A stretch of DNA of 64,000 bases from Apium graveolens (lineage: Eukaryota > Streptophyta > Magnoliopsida > Apiales > Apiaceae). This document shows positions 44,082 to 56,611 of this stretch, piece by piece. The position numbers were made by a program, and so were the translations under genes. Position 1 is the stretch's first letter; each line of letters begins with the position of its first letter. Location of the stretch: positions 167,756,275-167,820,274 of the forward strand of contig NC_133647.1 of the NCBI RefSeq assembly GCF_009905375.1. Direction: 5' to 3'. Below the pieces are notes generated by a model. That model did no database searches and was not told the DNA's origin. It worked only from the letters and a program-made list of their open reading frames with translations.

Positions 44082-44681
44082 TGTTAGGTCACACACACTA
44101 TAAAAGGGGGTTGAATACAGTGTATAGCACAATCAAATCGAATTCAAAGAACACAAGTAACAGAAAACAAACTTTATTAAACTCTATTACAATGTAGAAC
44201 TGTCCTCTCTCAGTGATGAACAAATATCACGAGAGCTGCTAGGGTTTTTCAATGAATAATATTCTCGATAATGATAACACTTATAGTGTAAACCCTATGT
44301 CTGTGTTTATATATTATACAGTTACAAGATAATCGCTAATTGATATGGAATATAATTATGCTTCCTAAAATATATCAATTAGTTATCTTTTCTTTCAGGT
44401 ATTCTATTCTTCACAGAATTCCTTCTTCATGCATATCTCTTCTTACGTTTGTCTTGATCTTCTTTCCTTTCAATCAGCCGTCTTCCTTATCTGAAAGTTT
44501 CCTTTAAGTCCTGATATTATCTCCTGATAAATATCTCCTGAACCTTAAGTACTGATAACTTAAGTTTTGTCTTCAGTATAAGTGCCGATATCCAGTTAAG
44601 TACTGATTTGTCCTGTTTAAGTAAGATCTGAAAACTAAACACAAATCATATTAGACATGACATTATCAAATATATCTAACA
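44082..44681 (-). repeat. 3' LTR of Copia-G (600 bp)
   Basis: TGTTAG ... CTAACA. Minus-strand TATATAAA at 44306-44313. The CTGAT word cluster of the family lies in its right third. Confidence 0.96.
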
Positions 44682-44692
44682 ATCTCCCCCAA
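44682..44692 (-). other. Polypurine tract of Copia-G
   Basis: Minus-strand TTGGGGGAGAT next to the 3' LTR. Positions 44693-44884 hold no gene. Confidence 0.9.
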
Positions 44693-44884
44693 CTTGTAAA
44701 TTAGCATAATATACAAGTTTAACAGATATTTGATGATGTCAAAAACATTAAGTACAAATGCATGAGAATTTAACTAGATAACTACAACTTACAGTCCTTA
44801 ATGCTTTACCAACTTTAACTTTTGATAACAACTTCAGACTGTATACATATCAGAATTTGAGCAGTTGTAGATCTTGACTTGGCT

Positions 44885-47800
44885 TCACTTTCTGATCTCT
44901 TCGATGTCAGGAGTTGTTCTGAGATAGTTCTTTAACAAACATCTCTCAACATATCTGAGTTCATCAATCATCCTCCTTTTAGCATCTTTAAGCTATGCAG
45001 TATCTTCACCGGTTTGGAAGATAGCATATCTGAGATCATTAATTTTTGCCTTTCTCAACTCCTGATCTAGTCTTATGACATAGGCTTTGTCAGACTCTAG
45101 ATTGAATTCAAGTCCTTTAATACCAAGATATGTTCTGATCTTTGCAGTATTAGGCTTCATATCAACAATGTCACCCTTGTGATCTCTGTACTTGGGACAA
45201 TATGTGCTGTCAGATTTTACAGAATAAAACCTTTTCTGTCTCTGAATTTTGAGTCTTCAAATAATTTGCAACACTTTCTGTTATTCTGTCATTCACTTGA
45301 AGTAAGAATTAAACATGTTCTAGTAACTTAAAATACTTCAGTGGTATAGCATTTTCCCTTATATGGTAAACCCTTCCATCTGTCATGAAATATAACAAGA
45401 TGTGTTCTTTCAAGAAGGCATGGTAGACCATCTGTATAGATTCTAGTTGATTCAATCTTTCAGGAGTTGCCCCAACACCTGGTTCACTTAAGGAAGTTGG
45501 ATCATTGGTTGTGTTCTGCACTCTTCTTTCATCAGCACTACCCAATCCAGATTTATCTCTTGCTTCCTTTCCAGTAACCACTCTTGCTTCAAAACCACTT
45601 GCTGCAATCTTCAAAGGTTGAGTCTGTTTGGCTTTAGTGAATCCTGGTAGGAGTAACTTTGAGGATTTAATATGAGCAATGTCAGAGGTTTACTTTGACT
45701 TATCTTCTGATATCAAGCCAACTTGAGCTATGTCAGAGGTTGCTTGCTTCATTGTTATATCAGAACTAACTATATCTTGACTTTGAACAACTTGAGTCAT
45801 GTCAGAGGTTGTCTTAGAAATCTTCCTTGAAGTCAAATTAAGATTAGAATCTTTATCAGAAATTTTTTTATCCATAGGAGGCACATAAACCTTTACAGGT
45901 TCACCAACTTTTTCTTTGCCCTTGGACCTTGGATCTATCTGCAATTGTGATTTGGCCTTGATTACCATAGGATTTGTCCTTTCTTTTATCACAATGCCTT
46001 TAGCCGTAGGAAGTTTCTTTTTAACAACAGAAGCTTCAGATTTGGAGTTGACCTTTTCTAACTTAAGTCTAACTTCTTCTTCCATTAGACTCTCAAAGTC
46101 CATTCCTGGATTTTATTTCAGAAATAACTGTCTTGAAATTTCTTCATCAAGTTCCAAAAATTCATCAGAACTTATCCTTTTACCAGTATCAGAAGTTATT
46201 CTTCTCCCAGTATCAGAACTTGTTCTATGCCTTGTAGTTCCAGCTCTACTTGATGAGAGACCTCCACCTTGACCAAGACCTCCACCCATTCCAGAGTTTC
46301 CCGGGTCATTACCATCATCCTTTTTTCTTCAGTGTCTTATCAGATTTGCATTTGGACTTAATTACTTTCTCCCCCTTTTTGGCATCAGCAGGTAAAAGAA
46401 GAGAGAGAAGCAATTCCACTGAGGATTGGATCTCATTGAGTTGAGATTGCTGAGAAGCTTGATTTTTCAAAATTTCATCAATCTGAGACTGTTGCTTCTC
46501 TTGGGTTTTCGCAATGTTGGTAATTTTGTCAAAGGAAGGTTTGAAAAACCTTTTCTTGTCCAACTTGACAACTGTATCTTGCTGATTTAAGGTTTCTTGA
46601 ATCTTGTCCACCTTGGCTTGAGTTACAGACTGTTGACCCTGAAGGTGCCTTGTACTAAGTGCAGTAACTCTGAGCTGAGTTTTGAAATCGTCATTAACTA
46701 GCATCTCATCAGCTTTTGCCAAGTGATCAGCAAGAATCTTTTCAGAAGGAACAAAGGTAACCGTGTTCCACTCCTTAGTCCACTCATGTCCTCTAGGAGT
46801 TTCTCTCCAAGGTACTGGTGCTTCCCCTGTAACAAACTTTTTGACTATCTCAGCTTTTGAAGGAGCTTGTAGAGGTGCATGTAAAGAAGGACCAGCTGCA
46901 TCAGCATCTAAATTTGTAGCAGCATTACCAGTATCATCAACATTTGCAGCATCAGAACTTACAGAGTCAACAACTTCAGCATCTTCTGATAAAAGAACAG
47001 TATGAGAAGCTATGGAGGCTTCAACATCATCCTCTAAGTACTGAACTCCAACTAAGTTCTGATCAACATCCATATTCTGATGCTCACCTAAAATCTGATC
47101 TTCAGTATCTAGATGCAGAGAAGGTGTTGTAGGCAATTCTGGATTAAAATCAGCATCAGGAATTGGAGTTGTTGGTGGAGTGACTTGAGTTGGTGGAGCT
47201 TCTAGATACAAAACCTGAGGCACTTCTAAGTTATGAATGTCAATTTCATCACTTGGCCCCTGGGTATCAGCATGTACTGGAGATACTGGAGGTGTAGGAA
47301 TGTGAGTAGTTTATGGCTAATGGAGTGGAGAGTGATGAGTGGCATGAGGGTCTGGATCAGCACTAGGAGAATTATGAGCTTCAACAGGGTCTTGTGAGAT
47401 CAGAGATTCCTAATCCCCTTCCTTAGCTGCTGTTTCCATTCCTTTACCAGAATCTTCAGGCCTTTTTGCCAATGTTTTGAATCTTTTAGCTTTTAAGGAG
47501 ACTTTAGGAGCTGTATCATCAGAATTACGCTTTCTAAGCCTTTTTAGGGGCCTAGAACTCCCAATATCAACATCCTCCTGAGAAGAGACCTTCTCAACTT
47601 CTCTAACAACAGGTTCTGATACAGGAACCTGTTCCTCAGCATCTGATTCATCTCGCAGAGTGAATCTCCGTCTCTTCTGTTGTGTTTGAGGTACTTTCTT
47701 AGTCCTCTTAGGTTTGGAGGATGAAGGTTGCACTATAAAATCTGAAGGTTGAGGTTGAGAAGTTTGTGGTGGTTGAGTAGAGGTGGTAGGTGCTGATGGA

Positions 47801-48648
47801 TGAGGTTCAGATGGTTGAACATCAGGATATAGTGTAGTGTACTTAACAGGATCATAGGTTATTAAGGCTTGTTTGAGAGATAAAGGAATTACGAGGGGTC
47901 TTAACATAGCCTTCTTATTATCAGTAGATAATAAGTCAGTAAAAGGTCTTTTAGCTATTCTGAATGATGAAATTAATTTACCATAATTTTGAGGCTTATT
48001 TTCATAACATAAACTATAAATAAGTTGACAGAATCTAGCAACATAAACAGTAGATCTATCTTCATGCATTTTGTCCCCAATAAAACCTAAAACAACACTT
48101 GCATAGTCAAAAGCAGTTCGATTTATGAGAGCATACCCGATTTGTTGGCTGAATATGGGAATTGTATCAAAATTGGAACATTTGTTTGCAAAAGCTTTAG
48201 TTATGCAATCAAAGAAGAAAATCCATTCCCTCCTTATGAAAGATCTCTTCAACTGGCCCAGCTTTTCCAATGTCCTTTCATATCCCAGACTGGCCATCAT
48301 GTTTTGAAGAACTGGCTCGTCAACAGTAGAATAAACACAGTTCTCAGGGAGCTGCAGTGCTTGGCGAACCGTAGACAATGTCACAACATACTCATCCTCC
48401 CCTGATGAAAAAATAATACTTGGGGACCCTTGAGCACCACCATCATCATACACACCGCTTCTCCAGAACTCCAGTACTTGAGTACCAGAGACTGCTTCGG
48501 GTTCAGTCAGAGCATACCCAACATCAGAACTAGCAAGAAAGTCCTGAATGAAGTGAAGTTCAGAGAGTGCTTCTGACTTGCTAAGAATAGCAGAGAAGTT
48601 ATTAGGAACAAACGTAGCTCCATCGAAAAATATGTCCTTGGGTACCAT
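44885..48648 (-). pseudogene. Copia-G ORF-X: large accessory protein, lightly broken
   Basis: About 1255 codons from ATG 48646-48648 (MVPKDIFFDGATF) to TGA 44885-44887. The first 412 codons (to TAG 47410) are open and hold the conserved N-terminal domain: VGYALTEPEA, VLEFWRSGVY, VRQALQLP, ASLGYERTLEKLGQL, EWIFFFDCITKAFANK, IGYALINRTAFDYASVVLGFI, YVARFCQLIYSL. A Pro/Gln/Ser-rich linker with basic clusters follows (SKPKRTKKVPQTQQKRRRF; RPLKRLRKRNSD). The same frame continues at 46315-47223 with a coiled coil (QSQIDEILKNQASQQSQLNEI) and LLPADAKKGEKVIKSKC. A frameshift near 46320 leads to 45690-46103 and 45309-45614, and then a tail (AKINDLRYAIFQTGEDTA) shared with Copia-C. Basic clusters suggest nuclear or nucleic-acid binding. 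Function unknown. Confidence 0.8.
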
Positions 48649-49204
48649 GAGAATTTGTGAGAAAGAAAATTGCCTGTAAGGTATTCGAGAAAATTTCTGT
48701 ATGAAAAATCGTCAGTAGATGGAAGAGAATAAAAGTAAAAAGAGAGAGAGATAAAATATGAAAGTAAATAAAAGATATTACAATCTTTTCTCTCTTTTAC
48801 TTGTACACGGTAGAAAAAGTAACCGTTGAGACACCTGTCAGACATGTAGCAGTAAAAGATAATTAATGGGCACGGGTATTCAGTAATCATTACTTATCAC
48901 ATGCAGTTTTTCGAGGAAAAAAAAACCCGTTCCACTTACCAAGTAATCCCATTTATCAAGGTCGTTCAGTTTAATTTTAAATTTTAAAACTGTTCCCACT
49001 TAATAAATTATTATTACTGCTTTACCAATATTTTGTAAAAATATGACCAATGATAGAATGACCATTAATAAACCACGTAAATAGATACTGCCACGTCAGA
49101 ATCAGAACTTGATTTGTATCAGAGCTAAAAAGGTCATCAGAATATGGTTAGTATCAGGATTTAAAATGTTATCAAAATATCAAATGACTCAGAGATAAAA
49201 TCTT
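48649..49204 (-). promoter_or_regulatory. ORF-X upstream region of Copia-G
   Basis: Noncoding, 556 bp. It contains minus-strand TGACGTGGCA (49089-49098) and a second ACGTGG at 49073-49078, which are bZIP-type ACGT boxes. A CT-rich leader precedes the ORF-X ATG, and acceptor-like ACCTTACAG and TTTCATACAG words lie within 80 bp of it. No clear TATA box, unlike Copia-C. The frame 48507-48890 overlapping it is not considered a gene. Confidence 0.4.
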
Positions 49205-49330
49205 GCATAAATATAAAATTTCATTAATATATTGCGCAAATACATTTCATGAAATTTAAATTACATGCTGAAAAGTACAAGATTGTCCTAAGCTACAAAT
49301 CCTAACATCAACAGCTTTAGTCCTAAGCTA
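49205..49330 (-). promoter_or_regulatory. Conserved 3' flank of Copia-G sORF (candidate 3' UTR / poly(A) region)
   Basis: Counterpart of 18399-18525 in Copia-C: AAGCTGTTGATGTTA, GCATGTAAT, palindrome ATTTCATGAAAT (49244-49255), ATATATTAATGAAATTT, then GCAAGATTT. It is conserved although noncoding. Confidence 0.55.
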
Positions 49331-49376
49331 AGAAGCCAGACAAAGCTGACGGTGAAGAGAAATAGATAGATAACAA

Positions 49377-49646
49377 TTATTTCTTCTTCCTACTCTCAAC
49401 AAAAAGAACAGCGAGACGAATGATTCGCTCCTGCTGTCGGAGAGCTTCTCTCCGTTCCTCTTCTAAACGCTCAAGATTGCGATGGTAGTCCATGTAGAAG
49501 AACAAGAGGTCTGTGAGGACCTCTTGGGGAACTGAGTCCCAGATATCATCAGGAATGGCAGTGACATGCCATTCCTGCTGCCATTCAGGACACCTCAAAT
49601 TGATATTGAAAGTGTCATAGTTCAGAACTAAGTTAAAGTGAACCAT
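49377..49646 (-). CDS. Copia-G sORF: intact 89-aa accessory protein
   Basis: Open frame of 89 codons downstream of pol and upstream of ORF-X. Unknown family. N-terminal half: MVHFNLVLNYDTFNINLRC, then paired-Trp segment EWQQEWHVTAIPDDIWDSVP. C-terminal half: probable amphipathic helix (LLFFYMDYHRNLERLEEERR, REALRQQERIIRLAVLF) ending in basic SRKKK. It aligns without gaps to the Copia-C sORF over its whole length at roughly half identical residues. It is preceded by a TATA box about 72 bp upstream of the ATG and followed by a conserved flank, so it looks like a small self-contained transcription unit. No signal peptide or transmembrane segment. Confidence 0.75.
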   Translation of the reverse strand: MVHFNLVLNYDTFNINLRCPEWQQEWHVTAIPDDIWDSVPQEVLTDLLFFYMDYHRNLERLEEERREALRQQERIIRLAVLFVESRKKK

Positions 49647-49717
49647 GTTTGTGATGAGTGAAAGAGAAATGAGTTTGAGAGAAAAGGAGAGATGTGTTGC
49701 CTGGAATGAGGTGTTGG

Positions 49718-49725
49718 TTTATATA
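49718..49725 (-). promoter_or_regulatory. Internal TATA box upstream of Copia-G sORF
   Basis: Minus-strand TATATAAA in GGCTATATAAACCAACACC. The surrounding TTGGTATTCTAATGGCTAT is conserved in Copia-C (18001-18020). A pyrimidine-rich leader follows to the sORF ATG (49646). Confidence 0.6.
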
Positions 49726-51066
49726 GCCATTAGAATACCAAGAGACACAAGGAAAATTGAATGGTTATAGGTAGAAATAATTCTACCTCGTCTCCTTAGA
49801 CTGATGAGAATAATAAAAGCCATTGGAAGTGTAAAACAGGATTTAATGCGCACACGAAACAAGTAAAAATTACTGTGCATAGACGTGTACCACTGACCCA
49901 AATTATGTTGACTGTTAATATCTCACCCAAACATATTCTGATTTTAAATAAGGCTGTTTCAGATTTTAATCACAAATAAGTCAAGTAAAGAATCAGAGTT
50001 TAATATCAGAACTTAGACTTATATCAGAACTTAACAGTCATCAGAACATGATTTCTTAACTCAAAAAGTGAATGCCCATATCTGTAATTCTTCACACAAA
50101 TTCTGATTTCGTTTCTTCAGAACTTAATCATCAGAACTTCCATCATTACTTTTCCTCAGATTTTATGCAACTGACACTTAAACGTTCATCTAAAATAACA
50201 TTTATCACCACAGTAATTTTCATCATTTATATGGAGTGTATGTGTGTGCAGTAAGCTAAATATCAGATAAAGATTAAAGTCTGATTCACTTCAGTATATC
50301 TTAGAAATAAGGCATAACTAAGAACTTTACTCAAAATCTGTCATGATTCTGAAGTCTACTTTAGAATGAGTTCATGCATGAGGCCACCTCAACAGTTTTG
50401 TGCTCATTTTATGCATCTTTTGAAATTCCATTTTACAGTGGCTTCTCAGTGTAAGTGAGTCACGACTGCTTATCAGAATTTATGCTATTATCAGAGTATT
50501 TCTTCAGTAATCATAGAGTGTGAAAAGTCACCAAGAAAAATATTTATTTTGCTTTTCTGATGCATATTACTTAATACCAGCAATTCACTTGGGTCTTCCA
50601 TTCCACATTTTTACTCTAGATCTCAAAGGAGTACCTGATTTTTATTTCCTTTTCTTTTTCTTTTGATAAGTGAGGTTTATCAGCACTTAGTACATCCACA
50701 AGATTTACTAACATCAGAACTTAATAGATGAGAAGCATTATTCTAGTTTTTGACTTAGTAATAAGATAGACAAAGTAAACTTAACTAAGCTCACTATCAG
50801 AATTTGCTTGTGTCAACAGATTTCCACATAAACAATTACTTCAAATATGGGATTTGTTGGTATATTAAAGACTACTAGGTCAGCATCGAGCATATTTATC
50901 CTCATTGGATTGAATAATCACAGAAATATTCATATCACTATTAGAGTTTAGAAATTCACATCTGACAAAAATCAGTACTTAAGCAATTTTCAATTAAGCA
51001 CAGAATACACAAAGATAGTAAAATCTGTAAATACTGATCATAAAGTCTGATGCATCAGAACAAAAA
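49726..51066 (-). other. Copia-G spacer between pol and sORF promoter
   Basis: About 1.3 kb without a gene. Many ATCAGAACTT / AAGTTCTGAT words are scattered through it (for example near 50020-50040, 50118-50140 and 50710-50725), the same word type that fills the family's LTR. Confidence 0.7.
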
Positions 51067-54000
51067 CTAAGCAGATTTAGAGAAAGAACCTGAAACTATT
51101 CCAAGTTCATGTACCAATCTTGTAAAAGTAGCTTCACACAGTGGTTTTGTGAAGATATCTGCTAGTTGTTGATTTGTTGGAACAAAGTGCAATTCCACTG
51201 TACCTTCATCCACATGTTCCCTTATGAAGTGGTACCTTATGCTGATGTGCTTTGTCATTGAGTGTTGAACTGGATTACCTGTCATAGCAATAGCACTTTG
51301 ATTATCACACTAAATAGGGATTTTAAAATATGTTAAACCATAATCCAGTAATTGATTCTTCATCCAAAGAATCTGTGCACAACAGCTTCCTGCAGTAATG
51401 TACTCTGCTTCTGCAGTTGATGTGGAAATTGACTTTTGTTTCTTGCTAAACCAAGAAATCAATCTGCCTCCAAGAAATTGGCAGCTTCCACTTGTGCTTT
51501 TCCTGTCAATTTTTCATCCTGCAAAATCTGCATCTGAGTAACCTATTAGTTTAAAGTCTGATTCTCTAGGATACCATAATCCCAGATCAGCTGTTCCCTT
51601 AAGATACTTGAAAATTCTTTTCACAGCTGTTAAGTGAGGTTCTCTTGGATCTGCTTGAAATCTTGCACAAAGACAGGTAGCATACATGATATCAGGTCTA
51701 CTAGCAGTTAGATAGAGTAGTGAGCCAATCATACCTCTGTAATCAGTAATATCTACTGATATACCAGTATCCTCATCCAATTTTGTTGCAGTGGCCATGG
51801 GAGTGGATGCACTTGAACAATCTTGCATACCAAATTTCTTCAGCAAATTTCTGGTGTACTTGGTTTGACAAATAAAAGTGCCTTCTTCATTCTGCTTGAC
51901 TTGAAGGCCCAGAAAATAACTAAGTTCCCCCATCATACTCATTTGATATCTTGATTGCATCAGTTTGGCAAACTTCTTGCAAAGTCTGTCATTTGTAGAA
52001 CCAAAAATGATATCATTAACATATATCTGCACCAAAATTAAGTCATTTCCATGGCTGAGGTTGAACAGTGTTTTGTCAATAGTTCCTCTGTTAAATCCAC
52101 TTTCCAGAAAAAACTGAGCTAAAGTCTCATACCATGCTCTTGGAGCTTGCTTAAGGCCATAAAGTGCTTTATCAAGCCTGTAGACATGATTTGGAAATTT
52201 GGAATTTACAAAGTCTGAAGGTTGTTCAACATGTACTTCCTCTTCCACTTCTCCATTGAGAAAAGCACTTTTCACATCCATTTGAAAGACAGTAAACTTT
52301 TTGTGAGCAATATAAGCCAAAAATATTTTTATGGCTTCCAATCTAGCAACTGCTGCAAATATTTCATCATAATCAATTCCCTCATGTTGAGAGTATCCTT
52401 TTGCAACCAGCCTTTCTTTATTCCTTATAATTATGCCATCACTATCAGTTTTGATCCTGAACACCCACTTTGTACCAACAACAGATCTGTTCTTTGGTCT
52501 TGGCACTAGGGTCCAGACTTTGTTTCTTTCAAATTCATTTAACTCTTCCTGCATTGCTTGCACCCAATCAGCATCTTGAAGAGCTTCTTCCAATTTCTTT
52601 GGTTCAGTCTGAGAGAGAAAAGAATTATAGAGATATTCAATTGAAGTAGATGTTCTAGTTCTGACACTTGCATCAAGATTTCCAATAATTAAGTCGGGTA
52701 TATGTGATTTGGTCCACTTCCTTGCAGATGGAAGATTTTCTCTAGAAGTGGATGCTCCCCCATGATCCATACTGTCTTCATCAACATTTTCTGATGCTCC
52801 CCCTGAAATTATGCTCTCTGAATTGGATCCTTCAGAATTTAAGTTATCAGAACTATCAGAACTTGGCTTATCAGAACTTGATGAATCAGAACTTGAAGAG
52901 CCAGTTGTATGTTCTGATGCTTCTTGAGACATGGTTGTATCTTCAGTATGCTCCCCCTGCACATGTGCATCTTCCTTTGGCGTAGTCACCACAGTTTCAA
53001 TAACATCAGAGTTTAATCCATCAGAGTTTGCAGTATCAGGATTTAGACTGTCAGGATTTTCAGTATCAGAAGTTAAGTCTTCATTTTCAAATCTCAGCTG
53101 ATCATGATCATTGAAATCTTCAAGTCGAGTAATCTTCTTATAATCAAAGGAGACATTGATAGATTCTATGACAACCCTTGTTCTTAAATTGTAGACTCTG
53201 AAGGCTTTTGTGGATAGTGGATATCCAACAAAAATTCCTTCATCAGCTTTTAAATCAAATTTGGATAGCTGTTCAGGGTGAATCTTAAGAACAAAACACT
53301 TGCATCCAAATACATGAAAATACTTCAGATTTGGCTTCTTTTTCTTCACCATCTCATATGGTGTCTTTCCATTCTTGTTAATGAGTGTTGCATTCTGAGT
53401 AAAACAAGCAGTCTGCACAGTTTCAGCCCAAAAATAGGTTGGTAGCTTTGCTTTATCAAGCATAGTTCGTGAAGCTTCAATAAGAGTTCTATTCTTTCTT
53501 TCAACAACTCCAATTTGTTGTGGAGTTCCAGGAGCAGAAAATTCCTGCTTTATTCCATGGTCTTTGCAGAACTCTTCCATGATCAAATTTTTTAACTCAG
53601 TGCCATTATCACTTCTTATGATCTTCACAGAATCTTTGACCAATTTATCCAGTTGCTTGATATGATCAATCAAGATAGATGCAGTTTCACTTTTTGTGTG
53701 CAAGAAATACATCCATGTGTATCTGGTGAACTCATCCATTATGACCATATCATATTTCTTCTTTGCAATAGACATGACATTCACTGGACCAAATAGATCT
53801 ACATGTAGTAGGTGACAAGGCTCAAGAATTGATGATTCAGTCTTGCTCTTGAATGAAGATTTTCTTTGTTTAGCCTTCTTACATGAATCACAAAGGCCAT
53901 CAGGAGAAAATACTGATTTTGGCACTCCTCTCACAAGATCTTTCTTGACTAGTTCATTTATATTGTTGAAATTTTAATGAGAGAGTTTCTTGTGCCAATT

Positions 54001-54414
54001 CCAGCTTTCTTCAATTGATGCTCTACTCAACAGACAGATTGCAGAACCATCAGTACTTGTTGAAAGCTTGGCTTCATAAATGTTACCATGCATGTATCCT
54101 TTCAGAACAACTTTGCCTGTAGATTTGCTTACAACTTCACAGTGTTCTTCAAAGAAATCCACATGATAACCTCTGTCACAGATTTGACTAACACTCAACA
54201 GATTGTGTTTCAGTCCTGAGACTAGAGCTACTTCTTTAATGATGACATTCCCAAGATTGATATTGTCATATCCCAGTATTTTTCCAATGTTGTCATCTCC
54301 ATAAGAAACACTTGGGCCAGCTTTCTCCACAAAGTCTGATAGCAGGGCTTTATTTCTAGTCATATATCCTGAGCATCCACTGTCCAGAACTAGGATGTTT
54401 TTCCTGTTGCCCTG
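51067..54414 (-). pseudogene. pol: Copia-G pol: protease, integrase, RT, RNase H (nearly intact)
   Basis: One frame over about 1115 codons with in-frame stops at 53974-53976 (TAA), 51514-51516 (TGA) and 51310-51312 (TAG). Protease LDSGCSGYMT near 54370; pre-integrase zinc segment ([11 protein letters not shown]); integrase with [18 protein letters not shown] and [14 protein letters not shown] (D, D, E all present); Ser/Asp-rich linker with [11 protein letters not shown] with [19 protein letters not shown] and [13 protein letters not shown], where the first Asp of the catalytic pair is Asn; RNase H from YSDADFAG to the FVPTNQQLADIFTKPL tail. Ends at 51067. The Asn substitution, besides the stops, should disable RT. 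Confidence 0.93.
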
Positions 54415-54429
54415 CAATCACAAAGACCA

Positions 54430-56555
54430 CTAATGATTAGTTTTAAGGACTCAGACTTGCTTGGATCCTTCCGCCTTATTAAGTTTGTTAACACTTGCAG
54501 CGGATTTAGCATCAGATTTTATGTTAACATTTTTCTTATCAGCATTTACACTATAAGACTTTGTATCAGAACTTACACTAGAAGGAACAATGCTAACTTT
54601 CTTTAAAGAAGGTTTTATTTGATAATAATAATAGTACAAACTATGATATTCCTTACAAGTATAAATGGAATGCCATAAACTACCACAATGAAAACAAGGA
54701 TTTGTGGTCTATATCTAACGGACTGACTCTTAACTCCTGACTTTGAAGGTAAGGAGTTTATTTTCTTATTCTTCCTGCAAAAAGAAGCCAGATGGTTAGA
54801 ACTTCCACAGTTATGACATATTTTTCTAGGAGCATTAGGAACAGGCTTATAATCATTTTTTTATTCACACCTTCATTTCCATTCCTATTTTTCCTAGGTG
54901 ACTTTACCTTGTTTACATTCGTAACATCTTTCAGCTTATGCTTAAGCTGCTTCTTTGTCATCAAGCCTACGTTAACTTCAGTTTTCTTTTCCTGTTTTAG
55001 TTTGTCAGAAGTTAATTCCTTTTTAACTTCTGATTTCTCAGTATCAGACTTTACAGCTACAAACTTAACAGGTTTTAACTTTGGCTTTTGTTTAACAACT
55101 ATAGGCTTAATTTCTACAGTTCCTTTATCATTCTTATCATCTCCATAACCGAAGCCCTCTTTCCAGTTTCCACTACTTAACAAATTCTGAGTTGTTCTGC
55201 CAGAGTTAGTCCAAGTCCTGATAATCTCTCTTTCCTTTTCTAACTCAGTTTTTAGAGATTCATTCATTTTAAGTACTTCATCCCTAACATAGAAAGCATC
55301 ATCTCTATCTTTCTGAGTTTGATGGAACATGACTAACTCTTTTTCTAAATAATCATTCCTCTTTTTACATGCAAGATTTTCAGAAGTTAATCTTTCACAT
55401 GTTAAAGTTTGATCTCTATAACTAATGAACATGGTTTTAAGATATCTTCTCAACTCATTAATGTCATCAGTATGAAAGGCATAAGTAGTTTGAGGTACCT
55501 TTAACTCAGCAGCTTCAGAACTGCTATCAACATTTGCCATCAAGGCATAGTTCACCTCACTTTCAGAATCTGAAGTGTCTGTCCAGATTTCTTCTTTGTG
55601 ACAGGAGCCTTGCCTTTGTCACTCTTCACTTTCTTGCAATCAGGAGATATGTGGCCTTTCTCACTACAGTTGTAGCATTTGACATTTGTGTAATCTCCTC
55701 TGTCAGACTTCCCTCCTTTGCCTTCAGATTTTCTGAAACTCTTCTTATCAGAACTTGCACCTTTCCTGGAAAACTTCTTTCCCTTCCTGAACTTTCTGTA
55801 TGCAATCCTTGTGATTCCTTTCACCATAAGAGCACACAGCTTCATCATCTCTTCATCAGCATCCATCTCAGGCAAGCTTTCAGTTTCTGAGTCATCATCA
55901 CTATCAGAACTTGATGACTCAGTATCAGACTTTGTGATGAGCACTTTTCCCTTGCCTTTCCATGAGGTAGCTGCTTTGAGGGATTCTTCCTCAGCCTTAA
56001 GAGCAACTGTCCTTGACTTTCCTCCTTTCCTCTTGCTTCTTTGTTCCATATAGATCAGTCAATGACTCATTAGGCTTTGAGTCAAAGTGTTCATACTCTT
56101 GAGTGAGTATTGTCTTCTTATTTTTTTTAATCGAATCAGTTCCCTGGCATCTTGTCTCCAAGGCATCCCATATCTCCTTTGTTGTCTTGCAGTTAATTAC
56201 CCTGTTTGACATTACATTATCAATGGCACTATGCAGCAAGTGTTGTACCTTAGCATCCTTAGCAATTGATGCGATATCTTCAGCAGTGTAATCAATATTC
56301 TCCTTTGGTACAGAATTTGCTGCTTCACCTGCAACTACAACAACGAGTTTTGTTGGCTTGTGAGGTCCTTCATTGATTCTATCAAGATATTTTGGATCTG
56401 TAGCTTCCAGAAACATAGTCATCATCACCTTTCATATGGGATATTGAGATGGTTTCAGTATGGGAACTCTAATAGCCTCATATCGACTATGGATTTGAGT
56501 CTTTGGAGGTTCTTCAGTTTTGGTGGGCTTGGTTGGAGTTTCTAGATTCAGACAT
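54430..56555 (-). pseudogene. gag: Copia-G gag, long form, broken
   Basis: Start at ATG 56553-56555. A one-base insertion follows within a few codons compared with Copia-B, and the TGA after YPI (about 56432) is shared with B. The capsid frame 55997-56428 ends early because about 197 bp present in Copia-B (between 9144 and 9341) are missing at about 56050; both breakpoints carry ATG. The nucleocapsid frame 55552-56049 has an acidic Ser/Asp tract and CCHC (CYNCSEKGHISPDC). The coiled-coil part is at 54758-55555, with a frameshift near 54860 before the second knuckle. The tail 54451-54639 ends with a Trp-to-stop change at 54451-54453, and the gag terminal TAG is at 54430-54432. Confidence 0.88.
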
Positions 56556-56597
56556 GATTGTTTTTGGATCTTAAACTGTTTGTGTGTTAACAGATAG

Positions 56598-56609
56598 GCT
56601 CTGATACCA
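56598..56609 (-). other. Primer-binding site of Copia-G
   Basis: Minus-strand TGGTATCAGAGC, perfect match, 2 nt inside the 5' LTR. Confidence 0.92.
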
Positions 56610-56611
56610 CT

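Noticed and set aside
49377..49646. sORF as a host gene fragment or chromodomain-like protein
   Set aside because: It occurs at the same place in two different copia families and lacks chromodomain aromatic positions. No host gene recognised.
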